Positions 51,151 through 62,330 of a stretch of 64,000 nucleotides of DNA are shown in pieces. A program made the translations under genes and the position numbers. The stretch is taken from the NCBI RefSeq assembly GCF_900106075.1, contig NZ_LT629794.1, positions 2,274,001 through 2,338,000 on the forward strand, in the 5' to 3' direction. Source of the stretch: Polaribacter sp. Hel1_33_78. GTDB lineage: Bacteria; Bacteroidota; Bacteroidia; Flavobacteriales; Flavobacteriaceae. Each line of letters opens with the position of its first letter. Position 1 is the stretch's first letter. Under the pieces are notes generated by a model. The model saw nothing but the letters and a program-made list of their open reading frames with translations, had not been told where the DNA came from and did not search any database.

Positions 51151-52827
51151 ATGAAAAAACTTACACTATTAGTATTCGTATTGCTTTTATGTTGTTTTAG
51201 CCCAAAAAGCTTTGGGCAAATAACCGAATTTCCTTACGAACAAGGATTTGAAGACCCAGTCTTCACTGAAGGGGACAGCATCTATTTTATACCTAATTGG
51301 TTTGGAAATTATGTTGATAATTATAGAATATTCCAAGACAACACAACTTTCAGAGATGGTGGAAAATCATTAGGGCTTTGGCCTGTTGCTGCCGAAGGTG
51401 AGGAAGAAGAAGAAGTAGAAGTATTTGTCCAAGTTAATCTTAACCTTACAGGTCTTGAGAATGTTGTAGCTGATTTTTGGGCTTCAACGATAGCCACAGG
51501 TGATCAGAAACACTTGAAACTTTATTTAAAAGTATCCACAGATGGTGGGGAAACCTTTGGCCCTAAAATTCTTATGGGTGGAGGCGAGCTTGGTTTTTCA
51601 AACGAGGATACGCCATTTCAGAAATACACCTATGCGCTGCATTCTGATGCTTTTGATGAGCCAAATGTTGTATTGCATTTCTTAGCGAAGTCAGGTGCTA
51701 AAAAAGGAGTACCACCCAAAGTTCTTATTGATGATATAACTATTTTTGCCGCAGACGAAGACATTTATCCTCCTCTAGTGCTAGATCCATCAGTTATAAG
51801 TACCACTGAAATAGAGGTACAGTTTAGTGAAGCCGTGAGTACTACCGCCAATCTATTCTCGGCTGATAACTATACTTTTTTAGAAGGCGCTTTTGATATG
51901 CCAATTGTAAGTAACGTAACTCTTAAAGCCTCAGACATTATAACCCTTACCCTAGATCCCGGCATTAGTATTGGAAAATATTACGAACTCGAAATCGCAA
52001 ATATTGAAGATCTTGCAGGAAATGTTATGGAGACTAGTATTGCTGAATTAATCCATAACCCGCTAGCAGAAGGATTGGTTATAACAGAAATCATGTATGA
52101 TGAACCACCTGCCGAACAGGAAGATAAACTTGAATTTATAGAGTTGTTTAATATTACGGAGACACCTATAGAATTAGGAGGTCTTAGAATAAAAGGAGGT
52201 ATCGCTAGTGGTAAATTACCAGAATACACCTTGGAACCTGGTGCTTATTGGGTTACAGCTAAAGATGCAGCGGCATTCAGTGCTTTTTTTGGAGTACCTG
52301 CTTTTGAATGGAAAGGTGCAAATTTAAGTAATGATGAAGCTGAATTACTTTATATTGAAAACACACAGCATCATTCAGGAATCGTGATAGATTCATTAAC
52401 CTATAACATAGGTGGTGAATGGCCACAAGGTGCTATAGGACTTGGATATTCTATGGAACTTATAGACCCTTTATCTGATAATAGTGATCCTGCAAATTGG
52501 AGAGATGCTACAGATTTCGTTGGAATCTATGAAGGAGTTAATATCTATGCAAGTCCTGGATCTGCCGGAACAGGTATCCTTAAAGTTGCAGAGGAGTCTC
52601 TTGAAAAAGGTATCGCTATGTATCCTAACCCTGTTCATAATGTTTTGTATATTAATTCTAAATCGCCATTAACAAAAGTAGAAATATATTCTTTGCTTGG
52701 TAATAAAATAAAAGAGGTTAGAACAAATTTAAACTCTATAGAAACAAAATATTTAAGCCAAGGAGTTTACATTGTTAAGGTATACTCCGAAAACGGTAGT
52801 AAAACAATGAAAATTGTAAAAAATTAA
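51151..52827 (+). CDS. Secreted lamin-tail-domain protein with T9SS sorting domain
   Basis: A 558-residue protein. Signal peptide to about residue 23 (KSFGQ), a jelly-roll region (FPYEQGFEDPVF ... VDDI-type DDITIFAADED), an Ig-like domain (SVISTTEIEVQFSEAV), a lamin-tail (LTD) domain (VITEIMYDEPPAEQEDKLEFIELFN ... GLGYSMELIDP) and a type IX secretion type A tail (IAMYPNPVHNVLYINSK ... GVYIVKVYSENG). It is exported and held on the surface or released by T9SS. A GTG start at 51049 would add a non-signal extension and is not preferred. Confidence 0.85.
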   Translation: MKKLTLLVFVLLLCCFSPKSFGQITEFPYEQGFEDPVFTEGDSIYFIPNWFGNYVDNYRIFQDNTTFRDGGKSLGLWPVAAEGEEEEEVEVFVQVNLNLTGLENVVADFWASTIATGDQKHLKLYLKVSTDGGETFGPKILMGGGELGFSNEDTPFQKYTYALHSDAFDEPNVVLHFLAKSGAKKGVPPKVLIDDITIFAADEDIYPPLVLDPSVISTTEIEVQFSEAVSTTANLFSADNYTFLEGAFDMPIVSNVTLKASDIITLTLDPGISIGKYYELEIANIEDLAGNVMETSIAELIHNPLAEGLVITEIMYDEPPAEQEDKLEFIELFNITETPIELGGLRIKGGIASGKLPEYTLEPGAYWVTAKDAAAFSAFFGVPAFEWKGANLSNDEAELLYIENTQHHSGIVIDSLTYNIGGEWPQGAIGLGYSMELIDPLSDNSDPANWRDATDFVGIYEGVNIYASPGSAGTGILKVAEESLEKGIAMYPNPVHNVLYINSKSPLTKVEIYSLLGNKIKEVRTNLNSIETKYLSQGVYIVKVYSENGSKTMKIVKN

Positions 52828-52898
52828 ATGAATAAAATGTACAATTGACAATCTTATTATGTTATTCTTATTTAATTTTTTAAAAAATTAATTTAAAG

Positions 52899-52924
52899 TC
52901 TCCGAGAGTTTTAACTCTCGGAGA
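52899..52924 (+). terminator. Rho-independent terminator
   Basis: TCTCCGAGAGTT and AACTCTCGGAGA (52899-52910 and 52913-52924) form a 12-bp perfect stem followed by TTTTATTT, after the lamin-tail gene. Confidence 0.85.
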
Positions 52925-53426
52925 TTTTATTTACTCAGGTATTTATAAGTCTTATCTAAAAGAAAATGAGCTTCTTTTTAAAACAAACTCACTAAAACAC
53001 TGAGTTTAAAACAATAAATTATTTGGAAAAAGTGCTTTTAATTTTCTAATTTATGTTCAGAAAATTATCTTTGGCATATAAAACAACTTAATATCTAAAC
53101 ATAATTTATTTTATTTTTAGATATCGAAGTATCTAAAACATAGTCGGTTTTTGTTTTTACAATTACCTTTTAATAATTAAGATCTTTAAGAACATAATCT
53201 TTAAGAAGTTTGTATTTTGCTGCTCTTTAAAAGAAAATTAATTCAACTTGCAGGTACTTTGTTAGAACTAAAGTAGATGTTAATTTCGCATCAGCTATTT
53301 TGTATTAATTTTCGTAGAATCTATTTTAAAAGAAAATACTGAAAGTATAGCGCATTAGTATTTGTTTATAGATATTCCTAAAATTAATTTTTTTGTGTTA
53401 TCGTAATTTAGAAAACATATAATAAT
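52925..53426. other. Intergenic region
   Basis: About 500 bases of AT-rich sequence with no supported gene or RNA. Confidence 0.5.
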
Positions 53427-54428
53427 ATGAGTAAAAAGAGCAAATATATAGCTGATGAAAATCGCTATAAAAAAATGAAATATAGAAGAACCGGAAACAG
53501 CGGTCTATTATTACCTGAACTTTCTTTTGGTTTATGGCATAATTTCGGAGATAACGACAATTTAAATACCGCAAGAAATCTTTTAAAATGTGCTTTTGAT
53601 AATGGAATTACACATTTTGATTTAGCTAATAATTATGGTCCTCCACCTGGATCTGCTGAAATAAATTTTGGAAAAATATTAAAAAAAGATTTTAAAAATT
53701 ACCGAGATGAATTGATTATATCATCAAAAGCTGGTTATGGAATGTGGCCTGGTCCTTATGGAGATTTCGGATCTAAAAAATTTTTAGTGGCTAGTTTAGA
53801 TCAAAGTTTACAAAGAATGGGATTGGATTATGTTGACATTTTTTATCATCACAGACCCGATTACGATACGCCTCTAGAAGAAACTATGGGTGCCTTAGAT
53901 TTAATGGTTAGACAAGGAAAAGCCTTGTACGTAGGTATTTCTAATTATCAACCAAAAGAAGCTGAAAAGGCTTTTAAAATCTTGAAAAATTTAGGAACTC
54001 CATGTTTAATTCATCAGCCAAATTACAACCTATTTAATCGTTGGATTGAAGACGGGTTATTAGATGTATTAGAAAGCTCAAGAGTTGGTGCTATTTGCTT
54101 TTCCCCTTTAGCACAGGGAATGTTAACTGATAAATATATTAATGGATTGCCAAAAGATTCAAGAGCGGTGAAGGATAGCCCTTTTTTAAATACGAATCAA
54201 GTTTTAGAAATGCTTCCAAAAATTAAGGCATTAGATGAAGTTGCCAAAAATAGAAATCAGACTTTAGCACAAATGGCAATTTCTTGGATTTTAAAGGATG
54301 ATAGAATTACCTCTGTTTTAATTGGCGCTAGTAAAACTGAACAAATTTTAGACAGTTTAAAAGCCATTGAAACTACTTCTTTTTTTGATGACGAGCTGAC
54401 TAAAATTAATGAAATTCTTAGTTCCTAA
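53427..54428 (+). CDS. Aldo/keto reductase (YghZ-like)
   Basis: A 333-residue AKR of the YghZ/Kvbeta-like group. Catalytic tetrad: Asp and Tyr in FDLANNYGPPPGSAE, Lys in SSKAGYGMWPGPYG, His in DIFYHHRPD. NADPH-binding residues lie in SVLIGASKTEQI. E. coli YghZ reduces methylglyoxal and L-glyceraldehyde 3-phosphate. Normal length. Confidence 0.9.
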   Translation: MSKKSKYIADENRYKKMKYRRTGNSGLLLPELSFGLWHNFGDNDNLNTARNLLKCAFDNGITHFDLANNYGPPPGSAEINFGKILKKDFKNYRDELIISSKAGYGMWPGPYGDFGSKKFLVASLDQSLQRMGLDYVDIFYHHRPDYDTPLEETMGALDLMVRQGKALYVGISNYQPKEAEKAFKILKNLGTPCLIHQPNYNLFNRWIEDGLLDVLESSRVGAICFSPLAQGMLTDKYINGLPKDSRAVKDSPFLNTNQVLEMLPKIKALDEVAKNRNQTLAQMAISWILKDDRITSVLIGASKTEQILDSLKAIETTSFFDDELTKINEILSS

Positions 54429-54484
54429 ATATGAAAACATTTTTGTTACTTAATTTATAAATTAGTGCGCTAAAATGTATAAAA

Positions 54485-54507
54485 AAAGCACTCGAAATGA
54501 GTGCTTT
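54485..54507. terminator. Bidirectional terminator
   Basis: AAAGCACTC (54485-54493) and GAGTGCTTT (54499-54507) lie between the convergent aldo/keto reductase and OmpA-like genes. Confidence 0.8.
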
Positions 54508-54533
54508 ATAAATTTAATCTATTTTTTATTTTA

Positions 54534-55400
54534 TTATTTTGTATCAGGGTCTGAAGATAACATTGCAAAAAACTTATCTAAATTAGGTAAAATAACAATT
54601 CGTGTTCTACGATTTCTTGCTCTGTTTTCTTTAGAGTTATTTTTAACTAAGGGCATAGAACTTCCTCTACCTGCAGCAATTAATCTATTGGACTTTATAA
54701 AATATTTTTTTTCTAAAAGTCTAACAATAGCCGTGGCTCTTTTTACACTTAAATCCCAATTATCTTTCAGAGCATTTGTAGGGTTATTTAATGTTTTAGA
54801 GTCTGTATGACCTTCAATCATTACATCCATACTAGGTTCTGAATTAATAACATCTGCTATTTTCTGCAATAAAGGATTCGCCTTTTTATTTACGTCAAAA
54901 CTACCCGATGCAAACAATAATTTGTTCGAAACTGAGATCATAACAACTGTATTTTCTATGTTGATATTAATATCTTCTTCTGAGTACATTCCTGCAGAAC
55001 GCATCGATTTTTTCACCTTATAGTCTACAGCCAAATTTATAGAATCCTTCAATGTTTTAGCTTGAGCAACTTTTTTCGCATCAATCTTAGATAACGTTTT
55101 TCCTAATTCAACTTTCTGCTTTTCAGACAAAACGGTTATATCATCATCTGTAAAGCCTAAATTACTTCTTTCTAAAGTTACGTTTTCATCTCTTAAAGAA
55201 TTAATTTTATTATTGTAATTCTCTACGCGTTTTTCAATACTTCTAAACTTAGCTTCTAGTCTTTCTTTTTCAATTGTTGTTTTCTGAAGACTAGCTTTGG
55301 TATTTATTAATTTTTCATCTAATTCTAAGTATTTCTTTTTAGAAACGCATGACGCTACTAATAAAAACATTACGGTAATAGGGATAATTATTTTCTTCAT
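54534..55400 (-). CDS. OmpA-family peptidoglycan-binding lipoprotein
   Basis: A 288-residue lipoprotein (lipobox VASC, about Cys18). Residues 22-75 are a coiled coil (ELDEKLINTKASLQKTTIEKERLEAK) and the C-terminal 130 an OmpA domain (FASGSFDVNKKANPLLQKIADVI, EGHTDSKTL, RNRRTRIVILP) that binds meso-diaminopimelate in the wall. It ties the outer membrane to peptidoglycan. It is 54 bases downstream of valS on the same strand. Confidence 0.9.
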   Translation of the reverse strand: MKKIIIPITVMFLLVASCVSKKKYLELDEKLINTKASLQKTTIEKERLEAKFRSIEKRVENYNNKINSLRDENVTLERSNLGFTDDDITVLSEKQKVELGKTLSKIDAKKVAQAKTLKDSINLAVDYKVKKSMRSAGMYSEEDININIENTVVMISVSNKLLFASGSFDVNKKANPLLQKIADVINSEPSMDVMIEGHTDSKTLNNPTNALKDNWDLSVKRATAIVRLLEKKYFIKSNRLIAAGRGSSMPLVKNNSKENRARNRRTRIVILPNLDKFFAMLSSDPDTK

Positions 55401-55454
55401 TAGTTTTAATTTAATTTTTAGCAAATATAAACTCTTGTTTGTAAATCTATCAAT

Positions 55455-58091
55455 TTATTTAAGTGATTTTAAACTACTTTTAATAGTTTCAATTTTTGCC
55501 TTTGTATCCGCTTCTTTTTTACGCTCTAAAGTAATTACTTGTTCTGGCGCATTTGCTACAAAACGCTCATTAGATAACTTTTTTGTGATTCCGAATAAAA
55601 AACCTTCTGCTCTTTTTAATTCCCCTTCTAATTTATTTATTTCTGCTTCTATATCAATATTTTCAATAGAAATTGGTACAAAATATTCATTTGATTTCAC
55701 TCTAAATGAGGCTCCATCTACTTTTTCCGAAACAGGTTTTATTGTTGACGTGTTTGTTAGTTTCTGAATAACAGTATCAAATTTATTTGAATTCTTTTCT
55801 ACATCAATTACAAACAAGTCAATAGTGTCTTTAAAAGCAATGTTTTTATTTTTTCGAATTGTCCTAATTCCTGAAACAACCTCAGTTGCAAATTCAAAAT
55901 CACTAATAATATTAGCATTGAAATCTTTAACTACTGGATATTTCGCAATAATTAATGCCTCTTCTGGAGTTCTATCTGCTATATATTGCCAAATTTCTTC
56001 CGATAAAAATGGCATAAATGGATGCAATACTTTTAGATTATTTTCTAATACAATAATAATTGCATCAAATGTTTTCTTATCTATTGGCTGTTGATATGCT
56101 GGTTTAACAATTTCTAATAACCACGAAGAAAAATCATCATTAATTAGTTTATAAATTGCCATTAAAGCATCTGACAAGCGATATTTAGAAAAATGATCTT
56201 CTATTTCTGCTAATGTTTTTTGAAACTTTGCTTCATACCATTCTAAACCAATTTTTGCAGTTTCTGGCTGCGCTAAACTTCCATCAATTTCCCAACCTTT
56301 TATCAAGCGGAAAGCATTCCAAATTTTATTTGCAAATCCTTTTCCTTGCTGACATAAATCTTCGTCAAACATTAAATCATTTCCAGCAGCAGAGCTCAAC
56401 AGTAGTCCAACTCTTACACCATCTGCACCATAATCGTCAATCAATTTTAAAGCATCAGGCGAGTTACCTAAAGATTTAGACATTTTTCGCCTTTGCTTAT
56501 CTCTTACCAATCCTGTTAAATAAACATTCTGAAAAGGTTTTTCATCTTTATATTCGTATCCCGCCACAATCATTCTGGCTACCCAGAAAAACAAAATATC
56601 TGGCCCAGTAACTAAATCATTTGTGGGATAGTAATATTTAATTTCTTCGTTTTCTGGATTTCTGATTCCGTCAAAAACTGACATTGGCCATAACCAAGAA
56701 GAAAACCAAGTATCAAGCGCATCACTATCCTGACGTAGATTGTTCGCTGTTAGTTCATCGTTTTTAGTCTTTTCCTGTGCTAAAATTAATGCTTCTTCCA
56801 TACTTTCCGCAACAACAAAATCTTCTTTTCCATCACCATAGAAATAAGCAGGAATTTGTTGTCCCCACCAAAGTTGACGAGATATATTCCAATCACGAAC
56901 GTTTTCCATCCAATGACGATATGTGTTTTCGAATTTTTTTGGATATAAATTAATCTCAGCATCTTCTCCTAAAACAGCATCAATAGCAGGCTTTGCTAAA
57001 TCCTTCATCTTTAAAAACCATTGATCTGATAATCTTGGTTCTATTACAGCTTTTGTTCTTTCTGAGGTTCCTACTTTATTTGTATGAACTTCAGTTTTGA
57101 CTAAAAACCCTTTTTCTTCTAATTCTTTTGAAATTTCTTTACGAACTACAAATCTATCTTTTCCTTGATAATGCAATCCAAAGGAATTTAAAGAAGCATC
57201 ATCATTAAAAATATCTATCACTTCTAACTTGTGCTTATCTCCTAAATTCTTATCGTTTTCATCATGCGCAGGCGTCACTTTCAAACAACCGGTACCAAAT
57301 TCAACATCAACATATTCATCTTCAATAATAGGAATAACTCTATTGCATAAAGGAACAATTGCTTTTTTCCCTTTTAAATGCCTAAAGCGCACATCGTTTG
57401 GGTTGATACAAATTGCAGTATCGCCAAAAATAGTTTCTGGTCTTGTAGTAGCAATCGTTAAGGTATCTTCTGAACCTTCAATTTTATATTCTAAATAGTA
57501 TAAATTTCCTTGTCTTTCTTCATGAATTACCTCTTCATCAGAAAGTGTAGTTTTAGCTTCAGGATCCCAGTTTACCATTCTATAACCGCGGTAAATTAAA
57601 CCTTTATTATATAAATCAACAAAAACCTTAATGACAGATTCAGACATTTCTGGATCCATTGTAAAAGCAGTTCTTTCCCAATCACAAGAAGCACCTAACT
57701 TTTTTAATTGTTCTAAAATAATACCTCCATATTCATCTTTCCAATCAAAAGCATGTTGTAAAAATTCTTCTCGCGTTAAATCGCTTTTATTAATTCCTTC
57801 CTCTTTTAACTTCGCAACAACTTTTGCTTCTGTAGCAATTGATGCATGATCTGTACCCGGAACCCAACAAGCATTTTTACCCAACAAACGAGCACGTCTA
57901 ATTAATACATCTTGAATTGTATTATTCAACATATGTCCCATATGTAAGACACCTGTTACGTTTGGTGGCGGAATTACGATCGTATAAGGCTCTCTCTCAT
58001 CTGGTGTTGAATGAAAATAATTATTTTTCATCCAGTAGTCATACCATTTATCTTCTACCTGGCTTGCATCATATTTAGATGGAATTGTCAT
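55455..58091 (-). CDS. valS: Valyl-tRNA synthetase
   Basis: An 878-residue class I synthetase charging tRNA-Val. HIGH-type signature [15 protein letters not shown] near residue 41, editing domain [20 protein letters not shown] signature [10 protein letters not shown] near 520, anticodon-binding helices and a C-terminal coiled coil (about 800-878). ATG 58091 is preferred; a TTG at 58124 would add 11 residues. Confidence 0.97.
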   Translation of the reverse strand: MTIPSKYDASQVEDKWYDYWMKNNYFHSTPDEREPYTIVIPPPNVTGVLHMGHMLNNTIQDVLIRRARLLGKNACWVPGTDHASIATEAKVVAKLKEEGINKSDLTREEFLQHAFDWKDEYGGIILEQLKKLGASCDWERTAFTMDPEMSESVIKVFVDLYNKGLIYRGYRMVNWDPEAKTTLSDEEVIHEERQGNLYYLEYKIEGSEDTLTIATTRPETIFGDTAICINPNDVRFRHLKGKKAIVPLCNRVIPIIEDEYVDVEFGTGCLKVTPAHDENDKNLGDKHKLEVIDIFNDDASLNSFGLHYQGKDRFVVRKEISKELEEKGFLVKTEVHTNKVGTSERTKAVIEPRLSDQWFLKMKDLAKPAIDAVLGEDAEINLYPKKFENTYRHWMENVRDWNISRQLWWGQQIPAYFYGDGKEDFVVAESMEEALILAQEKTKNDELTANNLRQDSDALDTWFSSWLWPMSVFDGIRNPENEEIKYYYPTNDLVTGPDILFFWVARMIVAGYEYKDEKPFQNVYLTGLVRDKQRRKMSKSLGNSPDALKLIDDYGADGVRVGLLLSSAAGNDLMFDEDLCQQGKGFANKIWNAFRLIKGWEIDGSLAQPETAKIGLEWYEAKFQKTLAEIEDHFSKYRLSDALMAIYKLINDDFSSWLLEIVKPAYQQPIDKKTFDAIIIVLENNLKVLHPFMPFLSEEIWQYIADRTPEEALIIAKYPVVKDFNANIISDFEFATEVVSGIRTIRKNKNIAFKDTIDLFVIDVEKNSNKFDTVIQKLTNTSTIKPVSEKVDGASFRVKSNEYFVPISIENIDIEAEINKLEGELKRAEGFLFGITKKLSNERFVANAPEQVITLERKKEADTKAKIETIKSSLKSLK

Positions 58092-58214
58092 ACTTTGGAA
58101 TGGTTTTTTAAATATCGTTGGCAAAAATACAATTATCTATTTTGTCGAGAAAATTAGTGATTGATTTTTTAAAACAAATTATTAACGTTAATTTTACCAT
58201 GTAAAAAAGTAATT

Positions 58215-58625
58215 ATGAAAACTTTCGGAACTTTATTAGTAGTATTTTTTATCTCTTTTTCCACAAGCGCTCAAGAGTTTAAATTTGAAAAAGAAACTAT
58301 TGATTATGGAAAAATTAGCAAAGGATCTAATGGCGAAAGAGTTTTTATTTTTACAAATACAGGTACTCAACCTTTAATTATAAAAAACATTCAATCTTCT
58401 TGTGGCTGCACAGTGCCTAAAAAACCTGAAAAGCCAATTATGCCAGGCGAAAAAGGAGAAATTAAAGTTTCTTATGATACGAAAAGAGTTGGCGGTTTTT
58501 CTAAAGCAATCACAATTTTTTCGAATGCAAAAAATGCACGAAAAGTGATTAAAATTAAAGGTATTGTAAATAAAGGAGTTTCTTTACAAAAGGAGAAAAG
58601 TATGCTCTCTAATTTTAGAGATTAG
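58215..58625 (+). CDS. Secreted DUF1573 protein
   Basis: A 136-residue protein with a signal peptide (to about SAQ, residue 19) and one DUF1573 Ig-like domain with GERVFIFTNTGTQPLIIKNIQSSCGCTVPKKPEKPIMPG. The CGC segment is invariant in the family. Function unknown; common in Bacteroidota. Divergent from valS. Confidence 0.85.
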   Translation: MKTFGTLLVVFFISFSTSAQEFKFEKETIDYGKISKGSNGERVFIFTNTGTQPLIIKNIQSSCGCTVPKKPEKPIMPGEKGEIKVSYDTKRVGGFSKAITIFSNAKNARKVIKIKGIVNKGVSLQKEKSMLSNFRD

Positions 58626-58626
58626 G

Positions 58627-59967
58627 TTAAACTTTTTTTTCTAAACGAAATTCATATTGTAATTTTTTACCATTTCTACTCACAATAATTTTTATTTTCT
58701 TTTGGTCTCTTTCTTGAAACTTTAAGATAATATCATTCATCGTTAACTCATGAGCTGGTTTGTCATTAATTTTTAAAATAATGTCATCTTTTTTTAACCC
58801 TACTTTATCTCCAGGAGAATTTTTAATAACATTTTTTATTCTGTAGGAAGATTTAAACTTATAAGCAAAGCTAGTAATAAAACTAATTGCATTCTTTTTT
58901 TCTGATTGCCTTTGATATCCGTCAAAATTAGATACCGCCACTTGCTCTTTTACCAATTGTTTTCCATTGTAAACAACATCTAATCCTGTCATATTATAAT
59001 TAAACCCCTTAGAAAACCAACTATTCTTTTTTAGCATTATTTTTTTATTAGGGTAATCAAACCAAACTTTAAATCTTCTTAATATACCCGCACCAATACT
59101 GCCATTTCTTTCTTGAAAACTTCTTGCATTTTTAGTAGATACTGAATCTAAAAAAGACACTGTTGGATTTTGAATTTCAAATGCACCTAGTTTAATTTTC
59201 GGGATTCTACTTCTATTTCCATAAATGGCACCACTTAAACCTTCCCCTAAAATATCGTTAAAAAAACGCTTTGGTGTTTTAATTTCTTTTTTTGTATTCT
59301 CAAATAGCCAAATAGCATCACTTCCGCCTGAATCTACTAATAACTTAACAAACGTCAACTCACTGCCAATTGTATCTAACTGAACCTCGGCTTGTATATA
59401 CGGTTTTCTTCTATACATTTGAATTGGAAAAACTTCACATTTTCTACATTTCTTGTAAGTATAAGTATCCGGGTTATAAAAATCAATTTTTTTAAATTTA
59501 TAATTTACCTTTACTATAAAATGGCTTAAAATATTGTAGCCAATTATTCCGTGAATTGTCTTTCCCATTTTGCCAGACAAATCAAAATGATCTTGTAAGA
59601 TTACATATATAGTCTCATTACTATTCACTATGTTTTTAAGGGAAATACTATTTTTATATGACAATAACGCATCTACAGACTCCCCTTTTCCTAAACCCTG
59701 CAGCTGCACTTTTTTAACGTTTTTAAGTCCAATACTATCATTTTTTGTGATGTTAAATAAAATAGTTTTACTTACTCCTGAATCTAAAATAAAAGATAAT
59801 TTTTTGCCATTTATCTTTAAAGGAATCACTATTAAATTATTAATCAACTCAAAATTTACACGTTGATGATTTTTACTTTTATCCAGAAAATGAAAACCTT
59901 TTTGTGCTTTTGTTGACAAAGAAAAGTTGAAAAATAAAATAAGAAAAAGTATCAGAGTTTTTTTCAA
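58627..59967 (-). CDS. Secreted retropepsin-like aspartyl protease with PDZ domain
   Basis: A 446-residue protein with a signal peptide (cut near TKAQ). Two pepsin-like lobes contain FILDSGVSKT (Asp62) and LLVDSGGSDAI (Asp212), followed by a PDZ domain (about 355-440; NSPGDKVGLKKDDIILKINDKPAHEL). This layout is found in uncharacterised Bacteroidota proteins related to clan AA peptidases. A CRKC pair near 174 could form a disulfide. Its end is one base from the DUF1573 gene (convergent). Confidence 0.85.
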   Translation of the reverse strand: MKKTLILFLILFFNFSLSTKAQKGFHFLDKSKNHQRVNFELINNLIVIPLKINGKKLSFILDSGVSKTILFNITKNDSIGLKNVKKVQLQGLGKGESVDALLSYKNSISLKNIVNSNETIYVILQDHFDLSGKMGKTIHGIIGYNILSHFIVKVNYKFKKIDFYNPDTYTYKKCRKCEVFPIQMYRRKPYIQAEVQLDTIGSELTFVKLLVDSGGSDAIWLFENTKKEIKTPKRFFNDILGEGLSGAIYGNRSRIPKIKLGAFEIQNPTVSFLDSVSTKNARSFQERNGSIGAGILRRFKVWFDYPNKKIMLKKNSWFSKGFNYNMTGLDVVYNGKQLVKEQVAVSNFDGYQRQSEKKNAISFITSFAYKFKSSYRIKNVIKNSPGDKVGLKKDDIILKINDKPAHELTMNDIILKFQERDQKKIKIIVSRNGKKLQYEFRLEKKV

Positions 59968-60122
59968 AAAAAATAAATATTAAAGATTTAACCTTAAGAT
60001 ACAATTATATGCTATGGTTTTTATGCTTTTAGCAAATATTTAACCTTTAAAGATTCTGAAATTAAAATGCAGATATAAAATATATTTCGCAAATTTGCAT
60101 CTAAATCATCCAATCAATTATT

Positions 60123-61313
60123 ATGCCTTCTATATCTAAAAAAGGATTACAAATGCCAGAATCACCAATTAGAAAATTGGTGCCATATGCAGAAGATGCT
60201 AAAAAAAGAGGAACAAAAGTTTTTCATTTAAATATTGGCCAACCAGATATAAAAACACCACAAGTTGCCTTAGATGCGGTTAAAAATAACGAGCTACAAA
60301 CATTAGCGTATGCAAGATCTGAAGGTTCTGAAGAATACCGGAATAAACTTGCCAATTATTATATAAATAATAATATCAATGTTGCTGCAGATAATATTGT
60401 TGTGACCACTGGTGGCTCTGAAGCATTACTTTTTACGATAGGAAGTATCACGGATCCTGGTGATGAAATTATTATTCCAGAACCTTTTTATGCAAATTAT
60501 AATGGTTTTTCTACTGCTTCTGGAGTGACCGTAGTGCCTGTAATTTCTAAAATTGAAGATAATTTTGCTTTACCGAAAATTGAAGACTTTGAGAAACTCA
60601 TCACAAAAAGGACAAAAGCAATTTTAATCTGTAATCCTGGGAATCCAACAGGTTACTTATACTCAAAAGAAGAAATTGAAAAACTGAAAAAAATTGTTTT
60701 AAATCACGATTTATATTTAATTGCTGATGAAGTTTATAGAGAGTTTACCTATGATGGCTTGCATCATACCTCTGTATTGTCTTTAGAGGGTATAGAACAG
60801 AATGCTATTGTCATAGATTCGGTTTCTAAACGTTACAGCATGTGTGGAGCGAGAATTGGTTGTATAGTTTCAAAAAATGATAACTTTATAAAAACTGCCA
60901 TTAAATTCGCACAAGCACGTTTAAGTCCGCCAACGTATGCATTAATTGCAAGTGAAGCTGCGTTAGACACCCCACAAAGTTATTTTGATGATGTAAAAGA
61001 AGAGTATGTTGAAAGAAGAAATACTTTAATTACAGAATTAAACAAGATAGAAGGTGTAAAAGTTGCCAATCCAAAAGGAGCTTTTTATTGTGTTGCAGAA
61101 TTGCCTGTTAAAGATTCTGATCATTTTGCACAATGGATGTTGGAAGAATTCAATTATAATAATGAAACTGTGATGGTTGCTCCGGCTAGTGGATTTTACT
61201 CCACAGAAGGTGAAGGTAAAAACCAAGTAAGAATTGCCTATGTTTTAAATAAAAAAGACTTAATTAGGTCTGTTGAAATTATTGCTGAAGCTTTAAAACA
61301 ATATAATAGTTAA
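60123..61313 (+). CDS. Class I/II pyridoxal-phosphate aminotransferase
   Basis: A 396-residue fold-type I aminotransferase of the AspC-like family: NPGNPTG (Asn174), ADEVYREF (Asp202) and the PLP lysine Lys236 in IDSVSKRYSMCGARIG. The last Arg in NQVRIAYVLNKKDL binds the substrate carboxylate. Substrate is likely aspartate, aromatic or branched; not fixed. murB begins right after its stop. Confidence 0.9.
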   Translation: MPSISKKGLQMPESPIRKLVPYAEDAKKRGTKVFHLNIGQPDIKTPQVALDAVKNNELQTLAYARSEGSEEYRNKLANYYINNNINVAADNIVVTTGGSEALLFTIGSITDPGDEIIIPEPFYANYNGFSTASGVTVVPVISKIEDNFALPKIEDFEKLITKRTKAILICNPGNPTGYLYSKEEIEKLKKIVLNHDLYLIADEVYREFTYDGLHHTSVLSLEGIEQNAIVIDSVSKRYSMCGARIGCIVSKNDNFIKTAIKFAQARLSPPTYALIASEAALDTPQSYFDDVKEEYVERRNTLITELNKIEGVKVANPKGAFYCVAELPVKDSDHFAQWMLEEFNYNNETVMVAPASGFYSTEGEGKNQVRIAYVLNKKDLIRSVEIIAEALKQYNS

Positions 61314-62324
61314 TTGATTATTCAAAAAAACATATCATTAAAAAAATACAACACCTTTGGAATTGATGTAAATGCCAAACGTTTTATTTCTGTTGGTTCA
61401 GTCTATCAACTTCAGCAATTACTAATTGCTGAAAAAAATATTTTTTTAATTTCTGGAGGAAGTAATATGTTACTCACAAAAGATATTGAAAAATTAGTTG
61501 TACATATTGATATTAAAGGGATTTCTATTGATCGAGAAGATAATAATGATGTTTATCTAACGGTTAATGCTGGTGAAGATTGGCATCAATTTGTTGTATG
61601 GTGCGTTTCAAATAATTTTGGAGGAATAGAAAATTTATCTCTAATACCTGGAAACGTTGGTACGTGTCCTATCCAAAACATTGGTGCTTATGGTGTAGAA
61701 GTAAAAGACAGCATTACTAAAGTTGAAGCCATAGAAATTGAAACAAGAAAATTGATTCAGTTTTCTAATGAAGCGTGTAATTTCGGATATCGAAATTCGA
61801 TTTTTAAAAATGAAGCAAAAGGAAAATATATTTTGACTTCAGTAAGTTTTAAACTGACTAAAAAAAATCACCAATTAAATACTTCTTACGGAGCAATTGA
61901 GGATAAGTTGGCATTCAATAAAATTATAAATCCTACTTTAAAAAATATTTCTGATGCCGTTATTGCTATCAGAAATTCGAAATTACCAGATCCTAAGAAA
62001 TTAGGAAATAGCGGTAGTTTTTTTAAAAATCCTATAATATCCAAACAGCACTTTTCAGCACTTCAGAAAGAACATCAAAATATACCGAGTTATGTAATTT
62101 CCGACACTGAAGTTAAAGTACCAGCCGGTTGGTTAGTGGAACAAGTTGGATTTAAAGGAAAACGTTTTGGAGACGCCGGAGTCCACAAAAATCAAGCTTT
62201 AGTGCTTGTAAATTATGGAAATGCTTCTGGCACAGAGATTTATCAGCTTTCTGAAAAAATTCAAGAAATGGTGTATAACAAATTTAAAATTTCTTTGGAG
62301 ATTGAAGTAAATATTATCAATTAA
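61314..62324 (+). CDS. murB: UDP-N-acetylenolpyruvoylglucosamine reductase
   Basis: A 336-residue FAD enzyme that reduces UDP-GlcNAc-enolpyruvate to UDP-MurNAc in wall synthesis. Signatures: ISGGSNMLL, SLIPGNVGTCPIQNIGAYGVEVKD, FGYRNSIFK, LGNSGSFFKNP and VPAGWLVEQVGFKGKRFGDAGVHKNQALVLVN. It starts at a TTG one base past the preceding stop codon, as the first in-frame ATG is about 50 codons inside conserved sequence. The type I form (with the third domain region) fits the length. Confidence 0.95.
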   Translation: MIIQKNISLKKYNTFGIDVNAKRFISVGSVYQLQQLLIAEKNIFLISGGSNMLLTKDIEKLVVHIDIKGISIDREDNNDVYLTVNAGEDWHQFVVWCVSNNFGGIENLSLIPGNVGTCPIQNIGAYGVEVKDSITKVEAIEIETRKLIQFSNEACNFGYRNSIFKNEAKGKYILTSVSFKLTKKNHQLNTSYGAIEDKLAFNKIINPTLKNISDAVIAIRNSKLPDPKKLGNSGSFFKNPIISKQHFSALQKEHQNIPSYVISDTEVKVPAGWLVEQVGFKGKRFGDAGVHKNQALVLVNYGNASGTEIYQLSEKIQEMVYNKFKISLEIEVNIIN

Positions 62325-62330
62325 AGAATT

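Noticed and set aside
52925-53426. Small RNA or tRNA in the gap before the aldo/keto reductase
   Set aside because: No cloverleaf or conserved stem was seen.
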